Shown: positions 9,058 through 18,824 of the stretch, one piece after another | How the letters are laid out: each line of letters opens with the position of its first letter | Position numbering within the stretch: the stretch's first letter is position 1 | Assembly (NCBI RefSeq): GCF_002900365.1 | Contig: NZ_CP025979.1 | Span: 3,658,001-3,722,000 of the forward strand | DNA from: Escherichia marmotae | GTDB lineage: Bacteria > Pseudomonadota > Gammaproteobacteria > Enterobacterales > Enterobacteriaceae | Direction of reading: 5' to 3' | Length of the DNA: 64,000 nt | Program-made: the position numbers and the translations under genes | Notes under the pieces: model-generated | Seen by the model: only the letters and a program-made list of their open reading frames with translations | What the model was told of the DNA's origin: nothing | Database searches by the model: none

Positions 9058-9188
9058 ACCTTTTATTTGGGGACATTCCCTGATATTACGGGCGCTTTTT
9101 GTTCAAAACTCTGACGAAAAACAGGCTGTCGTCAGTTTTGACGTGACGAAACGATATGCCGCGTGACAGCCATCACGCGACGTCTGTT

Positions 9189-10655
9189 TTATTTCTTCTC
9201 AACGATCGGGGCAGTCTGATACCCGCCGCCCAGCGATTTCATCAACTGAATACTTTGAATCACGCGGCGACTATCCAGCATGAGTAAGGACATTTCTTCG
9301 GCAAGTACCGGCAACTGGGCTTCGGTTGCCTGTAAGCGGCTGGTTAATCCACGTCTGTAGGCGGCGTCGGCGGCGCGCTGGGTGAAGCGAGTCGCTTCTA
9401 CGCGTTCTGCCTGCATCTCCCGTTCTTCATTCAGCGTTTACAAACGCGTGCCATTGACTGCAACGTCGCGCACCGCGTTCAGTACTGACTGGTTGTAACG
9501 TTCAATCATTATGTTGCTGGCGGCGCGCGTGCCTTCGAGATTGGCATTCAGGCGTCCACCGTCAAACAGCGGCAATTTCAGACCTGGTATGAAGTTGAAC
9601 TGGCGGCTGGTTTTTTTGAACAAGGTGTCCAGGTGAATGGAATCCAGTCCGAAAAACGCTTTGATATCAAAGCTCGGGTAGAACAGCGCCCGTGCGGAAT
9701 CCACCTGATTTAATGACGCCTGAACATACCAGCGCATGGCTTGCAGATCCGGACGTCTGGCGAGCAACTCATAAGAGAGCGTCGCCGGAATGCCAGTCTG
9801 TACTTGCGGTAACGCCACCGGTTTGATCTCTGGCATATCGTTGGCTCCCGCGCCAATCAATGCGCGCAGGGATTCTCGCGTTTCGGTGATTTGCCCTTTG
9901 ACGGCAGCAATTTGTTTATCGACCGCCAGAATCTGTGCCCGCGCGCCGTGGAAAGGCACTTGCGCTTCCAGACCATGCGTCACTTTACTCTGGTGCGCTC
10001 TCACCGCGTAATCAATCACACTCCGGGTTTGTTCTAACAGATCGAGCATCTGGTAGCTGGCCTGCATACTGTAATAAAGCTGCGCCACGCCAGTGGTCAG
10101 CGATAACTCCACCGCTGCGGTTTCTGCCAGAGCCGCGTTATGCGCGCCAATGGCGGCAGCAAGCGCTGAGCGATGCACACCCCACAAATCGAGATCCAGT
10201 CCAGCAAACAAACCTACTGTAGCTTCGGTATAGTACGGCCCGTCCATTCCCAGTGCGGGCGCATCCATCGCATAAGGGCTTAAAAAGCCGTTTGCCGAAA
10301 CGCGCTGGCGGTTAAGCATCCCTAACGCCGCAACCTGTAATTGTGAACCGGCATCTAACAAATCAGCTTGCGACTGCGTTTTTTCCTCCCGCAATTTCGC
10401 TTCAGCGAGGGTGTGCGAACCGCTTAACGTCCGTTGGATCAGCGCATCCAGTTGTGGATCATGAAACTGTTTCCACCACTGTGCTTGTGGCCAACCGGAA
10501 CTGGCCAGATGGATATCATCGGCAAGTTTGATTTGCTCTGGTTCAAGTTGTTGATGAGGGGCTGAATCCTTACGCACCAACGCACAACCGGAAATCAGCG
10601 TCGCGCTGCCGAGAATGCTGCACAACAACAAGCGTGAAAGTTGACGATTGATCAT
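9189..10655 (-). pseudogene. mdtP: Outer-membrane efflux lipoprotein MdtP, broken by an ochre codon
   Basis: The complete frame has 488 codons. An in-frame TAA at 9438-9440 (codon 406) follows VNGTRL, and the same frame continues TLNEEREMQAERVEATRF, so a CAA Gln codon became TAA. The N-terminus is a lipoprotein signal with lipobox LISGC (Cys near 24), and the body is an RND/MFS-type outer membrane factor (TolC-like OEP repeats). The truncated product would lack the last coiled-coil helix of the second OEP repeat and is unlikely to form a channel. The start overlaps the mdtO stop by four bases. MdtP would work with MdtN and MdtO in drug and aromatic-compound efflux. Confidence 0.93.
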
Positions 10656-12693
10656 TGAGTGGCTCCTTGTGCCTGTTCCGTGGCGGGCGTTAATGCCGGG
10701 GCAGTCCAGTCTGGCAAGTGGGCGATGAGCTGACAGACGTGTTGCTCCTGTTTTAATAAGGTGGGCAGGATGGCCTGCGAGGCAGGTGTCTCTTCAAGCG
10801 CTATCACTGGCGAATGGCTGATTGTGGTTGCCAGACCCGTGGAGTATTTCTCCAGCGCCTCAGCAAACTGGCTTGCCCTGTCCGGCTGGAGCGCGTGATC
10901 CAGTGCCTGCGCCGAGTTCCAGGTAGCGTCCCAGGCGTGAAGAAGGTCACGGCTCTGGCGAATCACTGTTTGCGAACGTTCAACCAACAAAGCACGCTCT
11001 GAGTTATCTAGTTGACGCTCCAGCGCCACACGTTGACACATCTCTTCACAGGCATTAATCGCTGCATGCAGACCAATACGAATTTGTATATAGGTACGCA
11101 GCGTTGTAGCTTCCTGCTGGCGAGGAATACGCATCAGTTTGCTTAACATACCCAGCGCGCCAGCCAGTTTTTGCGGTAGTGTGCGTGCTTCGCTTTCAGG
11201 CCAGACAAAGGTGTAAATCACTGCCGATACCGCAGTGCCGATAAGAATACCGATGGCGCGATCGCGTATTTCCACCAGGTCATACACCGGACCAAAAACG
11301 TTTTCGAGTGTGGCGAGCGCGAAGGTCACCACCATCTGCGTTCCGATATAAGAAGAACGTTCAGAGCTGGTGGCAACCCACGCCCCCAACAGGAAAATCG
11401 GTGCCAGCACAAACAGCAATTCGACAATATTGTCCAGCCAGGGGATGACTAAAATGGTCATTAGCAGCGCCAGAATTGCCCCACAAAAAGCCCCGCCAAA
11501 ACGCAACGCCATCTTCTGGTACGATGAACCAACATTTGGGTTAGCGACGATCACGCAGGTCAACATACAGGTGTGAATGCCTTCCCAGTCCACGCCGCTA
11601 TAGAAGGTGTAACAGATTAAACAGGCCAGCAGCGTTTTCACTGCATAGCGCATATAGTCCGGATTGGTAAAGGCATCGGGTACAAATGAAGGTGGTTTGG
11701 CGGCGGGTGTCGGCGGCGTATGCGGGTCCATCTGACCAAGCTGTAACAGCGTCTGGCAGATATTCTCCAGGTTACATTCCCGCGCCGCCATTGCTTCCTC
11801 TTCACTTAGCCGCCAGTTGCTTTCCCAGCATTGACCTTGTGCAATAGCATGTTGCAGTTTGTTGATTTCCAGGGCTAGTTTTTGCCGGAACTCAATGATT
11901 GCCAGCGAGTCAGCAAACGCGGTGGGATCGTAGCGATTCAGCGTCGAGTAAATGTAGGTTACCGTTGCCACGCAGCTTTGCCACCATGCGCTATGGGTTC
12001 GCCAGTCGGCGTCATCCGCGAGGCAAAAGACACTGAGTTTTTGCAGCGCCAGCGCCTCTCTTTCAATCCGCGTTTCAGGTAGTGGCGTGAGGCTTTCTGT
12101 CATGTGGCTTACCGCTTCATCAAGTCGGTCATTAAGTGCCTGATGCATTTGCGTGATGGCGCGGCTGGGAAACCACAACACGCCGATTAACGTCATCAAT
12201 AACGTCGGGTAGAGGCCGACAACAATACACCACAGCGTTAAGCGCACGACGACTTCCGGATAATCGAGCATGGCGGGGAAGGTTTGCCCGTAAATGGCGA
12301 CGATAGCGACGGCAAAAAAGACCAGCCCCAGCCGATGGGTGCGCATCAAAAACATACAGCCCATCAGGATCGGCCCGGCGATGATCAGTCTGATCAACGG
12401 TTCGCTGTAAGACCATTTGTAGATCAAAAACAGGCTGCCGATCTCCAGCACTGTGGCGACCACAAACAGGAACGCCACAAATTTGGTGTAAAACGCGTTC
12501 GACTGAATACCGTAAAACAGCACTGCCAGTGATAACGCCACGAAGGGGATCTCGAAGGTCATCGAGATTAGCACTACCAGCAGGCAGCCTACCCAGAGCT
12601 GCACGGTCTGCGGCACGCGACCTGGCCGTTGCTCGCTTAGCTCTTCATGAAAGAACGCCAGCAGCCTGACCACCGGTAATGGCAGGGAGTTGA
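10652..12693 (-). pseudogene. mdtO: Efflux pump inner-membrane component MdtO, 5' end removed by IS1414
   Basis: The frame matches E. coli MdtO (683 aa) from its extreme N-terminus (NSLPLPVVRLLAFF) to the end QGATQ. The IS1414 edge at 12694 removes the start codon, about the first four codons, and the promoter side. A GTG at 12671-12673 keeps the rest open (673 codons) but lacks a native ribosome-binding site. The protein is a FUSC/aromatic-acid-exporter type membrane protein with two blocks of hydrophobic helices (about 35-160 and 370-480) and cytoplasmic domains. The adaptor gene mdtN, normally upstream, is absent. Together with the mdtP stop this means the pump is dead. Confidence 0.92.
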
Positions 12694-14008
12694 GAGCCTG
12701 TACATAGATTTGTGTAATTGCCTGATTTTGATATGTTCAATCCAGCATCAAATGAAGGTTAATTTATGGACGAAAAACAGTTACAGGCTCTGGCTAACGA
12801 ACTGGCCAAAAACCTCAAAACCCCTGAAGACCTCAGTCAGTTTGATCGGCTGCTGAAAAAGCTCAGCGTTGAAGCCGCTCTCAATGCAGAGATGACACAC
12901 CATCCTGGGTATGAGAAAAATCAGTCCAGACCAGGAGCTAACTCCCGCAACGGTTTTTCCACAAAGACCGTTATCACAGGCGACGGTCCACTGGAACTGC
13001 GTACTCCGCGCGATCGTGACGGTACCTTCGAACCACAACTGGTAAAGAAAAATCAGACCCGTATTACCGGGATGGATAACCAGATCCTCTCGTTGTATGC
13101 CAAAGGGATGACCACCCGTGAGATAGCTGCTGCGTTCAAAGAACTGTATGACGCAGATGTTTCACCGGCACTGATATCAAAGGTTACCGATGCCGTGATG
13201 GAGCAGGTTGTAGAATGGCAAAACCGACCACTGGATGCTGTTTACCCCATTGTTTATCTTGACTGTATCGTCCTGAAAGTTCGGCAGGACAGTCGCGTCA
13301 TCAACAAATCGGTGTTCCTGGCACTGGGCATCAATATCGAAGGTCAGAAAGAACTGCTGGGTATGTGGCTGGCCGAAAATGAAGGGGCGAAGTTCTGGCT
13401 CAATGTGCTGACTGAACTGAAAAACCGCGGTCTGAACGATATCCTCATCGCCTGTGTGGATGGCCTGAAAGGCTTCCCGGATGCCATCAACACAGTATAT
13501 CCGAAGGCCCGCATCCAGTTATGCATCGTGCATATGGTGCGCAACAGCCTGCGCTTCGTGTCATGGAAGGACTACAAAGCCGTCACTCGCGACCTGAAAG
13601 CGATTTATCAGGCTCCCACGGAAGAGGCAGGCCAGCAGGCACTGGAAGCGTTCGCTGCGGCCTGGGACTGTCGCTATCCTCAGATAAGCCGAAGCTGGCA
13701 GGCTAACTGGCCGAATCTTGCCACGTTCTTCGCTTATCCAACGGACATCCGCAAAGTGATCTATACGACGAATGCCATCGAGTCGCTAAACAGCGTGATC
13801 CGCCATGCGCTCAAAAAGCGTAAAGTGTTCCCGACAGACGACTCGGTGAAAAAAGTGGTGTGGCTGGCAATCCAGTCTGCGTCCCAGAAATGGACGATGC
13901 CGTTGAAGGACTGGCGAATGGCAATGAGCCGCTTTATTATCGAGTTCGGTGACCGCCTGGACGGTCACTTCTGAGAAAAGGCATTTACACAGAATCTTAA
14001 ACAGGCTC
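12694..14008 (+). mobile_element. IS256-family insertion sequence, IS1414-like, copy 1
   Basis: It is 1315 bases long. The 29-base terminal inverted repeats are imperfect (21 of 29 match), both starting GAGCCTGT, and the left end is followed by the transposase gene. The left flank ends ggagttga and the right flank begins ctttctgg, so there is no target duplication. This copy therefore no longer sits in its original insertion site on at least one side. It cuts mdtO and abuts IS4 copy 1 with only ten bases (ctttctggtg, 14009-14018) between. Confidence 0.92.
12766..13974 (+). CDS. IS256-family transposase (IS1414-like), copy 1
   Basis: A 402-aa mutator-type transposase. The DDE residues can be placed in VYLDCIVLK (first Asp), ACVDGLKGF (second Asp) and TNAIESLNSVIRH (Glu), in the family's usual order. 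The region QLCIVHMVRNSLRFV and the C-terminal basic KKRKVFP segment are also typical. The protein is identical to that of copy 2 at 16655-17863. The frame is intact and should be active. Confidence 0.95.
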   Translation: MDEKQLQALANELAKNLKTPEDLSQFDRLLKKLSVEAALNAEMTHHPGYEKNQSRPGANSRNGFSTKTVITGDGPLELRTPRDRDGTFEPQLVKKNQTRITGMDNQILSLYAKGMTTREIAAAFKELYDADVSPALISKVTDAVMEQVVEWQNRPLDAVYPIVYLDCIVLKVRQDSRVINKSVFLALGINIEGQKELLGMWLAENEGAKFWLNVLTELKNRGLNDILIACVDGLKGFPDAINTVYPKARIQLCIVHMVRNSLRFVSWKDYKAVTRDLKAIYQAPTEEAGQQALEAFAAAWDCRYPQISRSWQANWPNLATFFAYPTDIRKVIYTTNAIESLNSVIRHALKKRKVFPTDDSVKKVVWLAIQSASQKWTMPLKDWRMAMSRFIIEFGDRLDGHF

Positions 14009-14018
14009 CTTTCTGGTG

Positions 14019-15444
14019 TAATGCCGATCAGTTAAGGATCAGTTGACCGATCCAGTGGCTGTGTAAGAATCCGGAAACGCTCACTCGTTTCCGGATTTTT
14101 TTATGCTCATTGGACAGGCCCTTGATCTGGTATCCCGTTACGATTCTCTGCGTAACCCACTGACTTCTCTGGGGGATTACCTCGACCCCGAACTCATCTC
14201 TCGTTGCCTTGCCGAATCAGGTACTGTAACGCTACGCAAGCGCCGTCTTCCCCTCGAAATGATGGTCTGGTGTATTGTTGGCATGGCGCTTGAGCGTAAA
14301 GAACCTCTTCACCAGATTGTGAATCGCCTGGACATCATGCTACCGGGCAATCGCCCCTTCGTTGCCCCCAGTGCCGTTATTCAGGCCCGCCAGCGCCTGG
14401 GAAGTGAGGCTGTCCGCCGCGTGTTCACGAAAACAGCGCAGCTCTGGCATAACACCACGCCGCATCCGCACTGGTGCGGCCTGACCCTGCTGGCCATCGA
14501 TGGTGTGTTCTGGCGCACACCGGATACACCAGAGAACGATGCAGCCTTCCCCCGCCAGACACATGCCGGGAACCCGGCGCTCTACCCGCAGGTCAAAATG
14601 GTCTGCCAGATGGAACTGACCAGCCATCTGCTGACGGCTGCAGCCTTCGGCACGATGAAGAACAGCGAAAATGAGCTTGCTGAGCAACTTATAGAACAAA
14701 CCGGCGATAACACCCTGACGTTAATGGATAAAGGTTATTACTCACTGGGACTGTTAAATGCCTGGAGCCAGGCGGGAGAACACCGCCACTGGATGATCCC
14801 TCTCAGAAAGGGAGCGCAATATGAAGAGATCAGAAAACTGGGTAAAGGCGATCATCTGGTGAAGCTGAAAACCAGCCCGCAGGCACGAAAAAAGTGGCCG
14901 GGGCTGGGAAATGAGGTGACAGCCCGCCTGCTGACCGTGACGCGCAAAGGAAAAGTCTGCCATCTGCTGACGTCGATGACGGACGCCATGCGCTTCCCCG
15001 GAGGAGAAATGGCGGATCTGTACAGTCATCGCTGGGAAATCGAACTGGGATACAGGGAGATAAAACAGACGATGCAACTGAGCAGGCTGACGCTGAGAAG
15101 TAAAAAGCCGGAGCTTGTGGAGCAAGAGCTGTGGGGTGTCTTACTGGCTTATAATCTGGTGAGATATCAGATGATTAAAATGGCAGAACATCTGAAAGGT
15201 TACTGGCCGAATCAACTGAGTTTCTCAGAATCATGCGGAATGGTGATGAGAATGCTGATGACATTGCAGGGCGCTTCACCGGGACGTATACCGGAGCTGA
15301 TGCGCGATCTTGCAAGTATGGGACAACTTGTGAAATTACCGACAAGAAGGGAAAGAGCCTTCCCGAGAGTGGTAAAGGAGAGGCCCTGGAAATACCCCAC
15401 AGCCCCGAAAAAGAGCCAGTCAGTTGCTTAACTGACTGGCATTA
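14019..15444 (+). mobile_element. IS4, copy 1
   Basis: It is exactly 1426 bases, the known length of IS4, with 18-base ends taatgccgatcagttaag and cttaactgactggcatta (16 of 18 paired). The left flank (ctttctggtg after IS1414) and the right flank (cagctatggctg) do not match, so the 11-13 base duplication typical of IS4 is absent and this copy is recombinant. It cuts a 6-phospho-beta-glucosidase gene on its right side. An internal hairpin at 14068-14097 with a T run insulates the transposase from outside transcription. Confidence 0.95.
14103..15431 (+). CDS. insG: IS4 transposase InsG, copy 1
   Basis: A 442-aa DDE transposase of the IS4 family. Catalytic positions are visible in LLAIDGVFWRTPD (Asp), LTLMDKGYYSLGLL (Asp) and the YREK signature in ELGYREIKQ (Glu). 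It agrees with the K-12 IS4 sequence at all positions that differ in copy 2, except residue 2 (Leu in place of His). It should be functional. Confidence 0.96.
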   Translation: MLIGQALDLVSRYDSLRNPLTSLGDYLDPELISRCLAESGTVTLRKRRLPLEMMVWCIVGMALERKEPLHQIVNRLDIMLPGNRPFVAPSAVIQARQRLGSEAVRRVFTKTAQLWHNTTPHPHWCGLTLLAIDGVFWRTPDTPENDAAFPRQTHAGNPALYPQVKMVCQMELTSHLLTAAAFGTMKNSENELAEQLIEQTGDNTLTLMDKGYYSLGLLNAWSQAGEHRHWMIPLRKGAQYEEIRKLGKGDHLVKLKTSPQARKKWPGLGNEVTARLLTVTRKGKVCHLLTSMTDAMRFPGGEMADLYSHRWEIELGYREIKQTMQLSRLTLRSKKPELVEQELWGVLLAYNLVRYQMIKMAEHLKGYWPNQLSFSESCGMVMRMLMTLQGASPGRIPELMRDLASMGQLVKLPTRRERAFPRVVKERPWKYPTAPKKSQSVA

Positions 15445-16398
15445 CAGCTATGGCTGACGATTAACGAACAGAACACCATGATCCTGCATCCCGGCGCGAT
15501 TGGCGTACCCGCCAATCGTGAACTGCCGGATAAGAAGGCGCTGTACCAGCAGAATCATCATATGATGCTGGCTCAGGCGCAGATCTTCGCCCTGTGCCAC
15601 CGCGAATTCCCTGGGCTGCGCATCGGCCCGGCGATAAACACCACTTCGATGTACGCCGAAAGTTGCAAACCGGAAGACGCTATTGCCGCGCATAACTGGG
15701 AAACGCTGCGCTGCTGGAGTTTTTTAGATGTAGCGGTACATGGTCGCTACAACGCCCTGGCGTGGGCGTATTTGCAGGATCGCGGCCTCGCGCCGGAAAT
15801 GCAGCCAGAAGATGCGCTGATTTTGCAGCAGGGGCGGCCGGATTTTATCGCCATTAACTACTACTCAACCGCGACGATTGCTGCCAGCCGGGGCGATGGT
15901 GCCGATGTTGCCCCCCGCGCGGGCGATCAACAAATTATGCTGGGCGAAGAGGGCGTTTATCGGCCAGCGGAAAATCCGTGGGTCGGCAAAACGCCTTACG
16001 GCTGGGTCGTTGATCCGGTGGGATTGCGCCTGACGCTGCGTAAAGTGTGCGAGCGCTACGGCCTGCCGATTCTGATCAGCGAAAACGGTATGGGCGCACC
16101 GGATAAGCTGGAGCATGATGGGACGGTGAATGACGATTACCGTATCGCTTTCCTTGAGGCGCACATTGAGCAAATGCGTCTGGCAATTGCTGACGGCGTC
16201 GAGCTGATGGGCTACTGCCCATGGGCAGCAATTGATGTGGTAAGCACTCACCAGGGATACGCTAAGCGCTACGGTTTTATTTATGTCGATCGCGGCGAGG
16301 ATGATCTGAAGAGTTTGCAAAGGATCCGCAAACGCAGTTTCTGGTGGTATAAGGATGTCATCGCGCAAAACGGTAACCACAACGAGTCTCAGAGATGA
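15445..16398 (+). pseudogene. 6-phospho-beta-glucosidase (GH1), 5' truncated by IS4
   Basis: The open frame starts directly at the IS4 edge (QLWLTINEQNTM...) and ends with TGA at 16396-16398, leaving about 317 C-terminal residues of a GH1 enzyme of roughly 470 aa. The acid/base Glu of the NEQ motif survives as the seventh or eighth residue. The nucleophile Glu is in LISENG, and the aglycone Trp/Ser region (HQGYAKRYGFIYVD, KRSFWWYK) is complete. About a third of the barrel is missing, so it is inactive. An internal ATG at 15478 is not a real start. The stop overlaps the ATG of the following antiterminator gene (ATGA), marking a beta-glucoside operon. Confidence 0.88.
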
Positions 16399-16612
16399 TT
16401 GTTCAGAAGGTGCTCAATAATAGCCTGGTGCTCTCCCTTGATGACGATAACAGGGAAGTTATCGTCATGGGGAAAGGTATTGGCTTCAACAGCAGACCCG
16501 GGGACGAGATCGCCCCGGAGCAGATAGAGAAGCTATTTGTAACCCAGACGCTTGACGAACGCAGCGGCTATCTTGAGGCACTTTCCGCTATACCGGATGA
16601 AGTCATCGAAAT

Positions 16613-16620
16613 GGCTGCGA
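16613..16620 (+). repeat. Target-site duplication of IS1414 copy 2, left
   Basis: ggctgcga here is repeated exactly at 17936-17943 on the other side of the IS. Eight bases is the normal duplication for IS256-family elements. Confidence 0.93.
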
Positions 16621-17935
16621 GAGCCTGTTTAAGATTCTGTGTAAATGCCTTTTCTCAGAAGTGACCGTCCAGGCGGTCACCGAACTCGATAATAAAGCGG
16701 CTCATTGCCATTCGCCAGTCCTTCAACGGCATCGTCCATTTCTGGGACGCAGACTGGATTGCCAGCCACACCACTTTTTTCACCGAGTCGTCTGTCGGGA
16801 ACACTTTACGCTTTTTGAGCGCATGGCGGATCACGCTGTTTAGCGACTCGATGGCATTCGTCGTATAGATCACTTTGCGGATGTCCGTTGGATAAGCGAA
16901 GAACGTGGCAAGATTCGGCCAGTTAGCCTGCCAGCTTCGGCTTATCTGAGGATAGCGACAGTCCCAGGCCGCAGCGAACGCTTCCAGTGCCTGCTGGCCT
17001 GCCTCTTCCGTGGGAGCCTGATAAATCGCTTTCAGGTCGCGAGTGACGGCTTTGTAGTCCTTCCATGACACGAAGCGCAGGCTGTTGCGCACCATATGCA
17101 CGATGCATAACTGGATGCGGGCCTTCGGATATACTGTGTTGATGGCATCCGGGAAGCCTTTCAGGCCATCCACACAGGCGATGAGGATATCGTTCAGACC
17201 GCGGTTTTTCAGTTCAGTCAGCACATTGAGCCAGAACTTCGCCCCTTCATTTTCGGCCAGCCACATACCCAGCAGTTCTTTCTGACCTTCGATATTGATG
17301 CCCAGTGCCAGGAACACCGATTTGTTGATGACGCGACTGTCCTGCCGAACTTTCAGGACGATACAGTCAAGATAAACAATGGGGTAAACAGCATCCAGTG
17401 GTCGGTTTTGCCATTCTACAACCTGCTCCATCACGGCATCGGTAACCTTTGATATCAGTGCCGGTGAAACATCTGCGTCATACAGTTCTTTGAACGCAGC
17501 AGCTATCTCACGGGTGGTCATCCCTTTGGCATACAACGAGAGGATCTGGTTATCCATCCCGGTAATACGGGTCTGATTTTTCTTTACCAGTTGTGGTTCG
17601 AAGGTACCGTCACGATCGCGCGGAGTACGCAGTTCCAGTGGACCGTCGCCTGTGATAACGGTCTTTGTGGAAAAACCGTTGCGGGAGTTAGCTCCTGGTC
17701 TGGACTGATTTTTCTCATACCCAGGATGGTGTGTCATCTCTGCATTGAGAGCGGCTTCAACGCTGAGCTTTTTCAGCAGCCGATCAAACTGACTGAGGTC
17801 TTCAGGGGTTTTGAGGTTTTTGGCCAGTTCGTTAGCCAGAGCCTGTAACTGTTTTTCGTCCATAAATTAACCTTCATTTGATGCTGGATTGAACATATCA
17901 AAATCAGGCAATTACACAAATCTATGTACAGGCTC
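16621..17935 (-). mobile_element. IS256-family insertion sequence, IS1414-like, copy 2
   Basis: It is 1315 bases, the inverse orientation of copy 1, with the same ends, and is bounded by a perfect 8-base duplication (ggctgcga). It is therefore a simple transposition into the BglG-type gene. The transposase protein is identical to copy 1, so the two copies separated recently and form a 1.3-kb inverted repeat pair 2.6 kb apart. Confidence 0.95.
16655..17863 (-). CDS. IS256-family transposase (IS1414-like), copy 2
   Basis: A 402-aa DDE transposase identical in sequence to the one at 12766-13974, intact, and transcribed against the gene it interrupts. The catalytic Asp-Asp-Glu contexts are as in copy 1. 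Confidence 0.95.
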   Translation of the reverse strand: MDEKQLQALANELAKNLKTPEDLSQFDRLLKKLSVEAALNAEMTHHPGYEKNQSRPGANSRNGFSTKTVITGDGPLELRTPRDRDGTFEPQLVKKNQTRITGMDNQILSLYAKGMTTREIAAAFKELYDADVSPALISKVTDAVMEQVVEWQNRPLDAVYPIVYLDCIVLKVRQDSRVINKSVFLALGINIEGQKELLGMWLAENEGAKFWLNVLTELKNRGLNDILIACVDGLKGFPDAINTVYPKARIQLCIVHMVRNSLRFVSWKDYKAVTRDLKAIYQAPTEEAGQQALEAFAAAWDCRYPQISRSWQANWPNLATFFAYPTDIRKVIYTTNAIESLNSVIRHALKKRKVFPTDDSVKKVVWLAIQSASQKWTMPLKDWRMAMSRFIIEFGDRLDGHF

Positions 17936-17943
17936 GGCTGCGA
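17936..17943 (+). repeat. Target-site duplication of IS1414 copy 2, right
   Basis: ggctgcga, identical to 16613-16620. The reading frame of the antiterminator resumes after it. Confidence 0.93.
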
Positions 17944-18557
17944 TGATTATTTCCCGTGCCAACATGCAGCTTTCGAGCAAAGTTCGTGAGCAGATTTTCT
18001 TTACCCTTGCCGATCACCTGGCTTTTGCCATCGAGCGCAGCCGCAAAGGGATCACCATTCAAAACCGCCTACTACCGGAGGTCAGGCGGTTTTATCCACA
18101 ACAGTTCCACATCGCCAGCGAGGCTGTAACCATTATTCGCCAGCAGTACGGTATTGAACTACCGGAAGAGGAAGCCGGGAATATCGCTTTTCATCTTGTG
18201 AATGGTCAGAGCGAAGGCGACGACGTAGCGCAAACCATACAGTCAGTGAAAATGTTGAAGGATATTTTTAATCTCGTGCAGTACCACTTTAAGCAGGAGA
18301 TCGACACTGAATCGATTAATTACTCACGTTTTCTTATCCATATGCAGTTTTTCCTTCAGCGTTTACAGGAGGGAGAACTGGATAGCTCGCGGGACAGTTT
18401 CCTGCTAGTGCAAGTGATTAAAGAGTATCCAGAAGCCTGGCAGTGTACGCTACTGATCCGCGATTATATCAAGGTTCAACTCGGTATCACCCTCAGAGGT
18501 AACGAACTGCTATGGCTCACAGTCCATCTGGTGAGGATAACTGGACTTGATGCATAA

Positions 18558-18812
18558 ACAGGATGCCTCTGTTTAAATTGACGTATAACATTTGCTTTTG
18601 AGAACGCATCTTGCCTGTTCAGAGCCGCTTGCTGGAAATAAGCCGCTCCTGCTCATTCTCACCATTTAAATTGCGAGATGTTTTACCCCTGCGCATTAAT
18701 GAACACCAGCAGCGTTTTTTATGCGTTAACAGATATAGAAAGCGACTCGGAAGGAAAAGAAACAGGCGGGAAAGTTACAAAACAGAATGCGTGTCGTCTC
18801 GCAAAACAACGC
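18558..18812. other. Unassigned stretch between antiterminator and IS4 copy 2
   Basis: No convincing gene was found. It must contain the boundary between the beta-glucoside fragment and the DNA that normally follows ytfP. Its last bases (ttgttttgcgagacg read on the minus strand) are the U-rich tail of the ytfP terminator described below. Confidence 0.5.
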
Positions 18813-18824
18813 CACCCGAAGGTG
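18813..18824 (+). repeat. Target-site duplication of IS4 copy 2, left
   Basis: cacccgaaggtg, repeated exactly at 20251-20262. Twelve bases fits the 11-13 base duplication known for IS4. Confidence 0.95.

Larger units (their letters stand above)
16395..18557 (+). pseudogene. BglG-family transcriptional antiterminator, split by IS1414 copy 2
   Basis: Removing the IS at 16621-17935 and one copy of its 8-base target duplication restores an unbroken frame of 279 codons (16395-16620 joined to 17944-18557), the usual length of BglG/LicT proteins. The N-terminal co-antiterminator RNA-binding domain spans about residues 1-58 (VLNNSLVLSLDDDNREVIVMGKGIGF). It is followed by PRD1 and PRD2, with phosphorylatable histidines in ADHLAFAIERS, NIAFHLVNG and LTVHLVRI. 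The IS sits after codon 75, at the start of PRD1. The order beta-glucosidase then antiterminator differs from bglGFB. Confidence 0.88.

Noticed and set aside
12673..12673. GTG at 12671-12673 as a genuine mdtO start
   Set aside because: It is only the first in-frame alternative start after the IS edge. Upstream codons still encode mdtO residues, and there is no suitable ribosome-binding site.
16661..17848. Small frames inside the IS1414 and IS4 copies on the opposite strand
   Set aside because: They repeat identically in both copies as shadows of the transposase genes and match no known accessory gene of these families.
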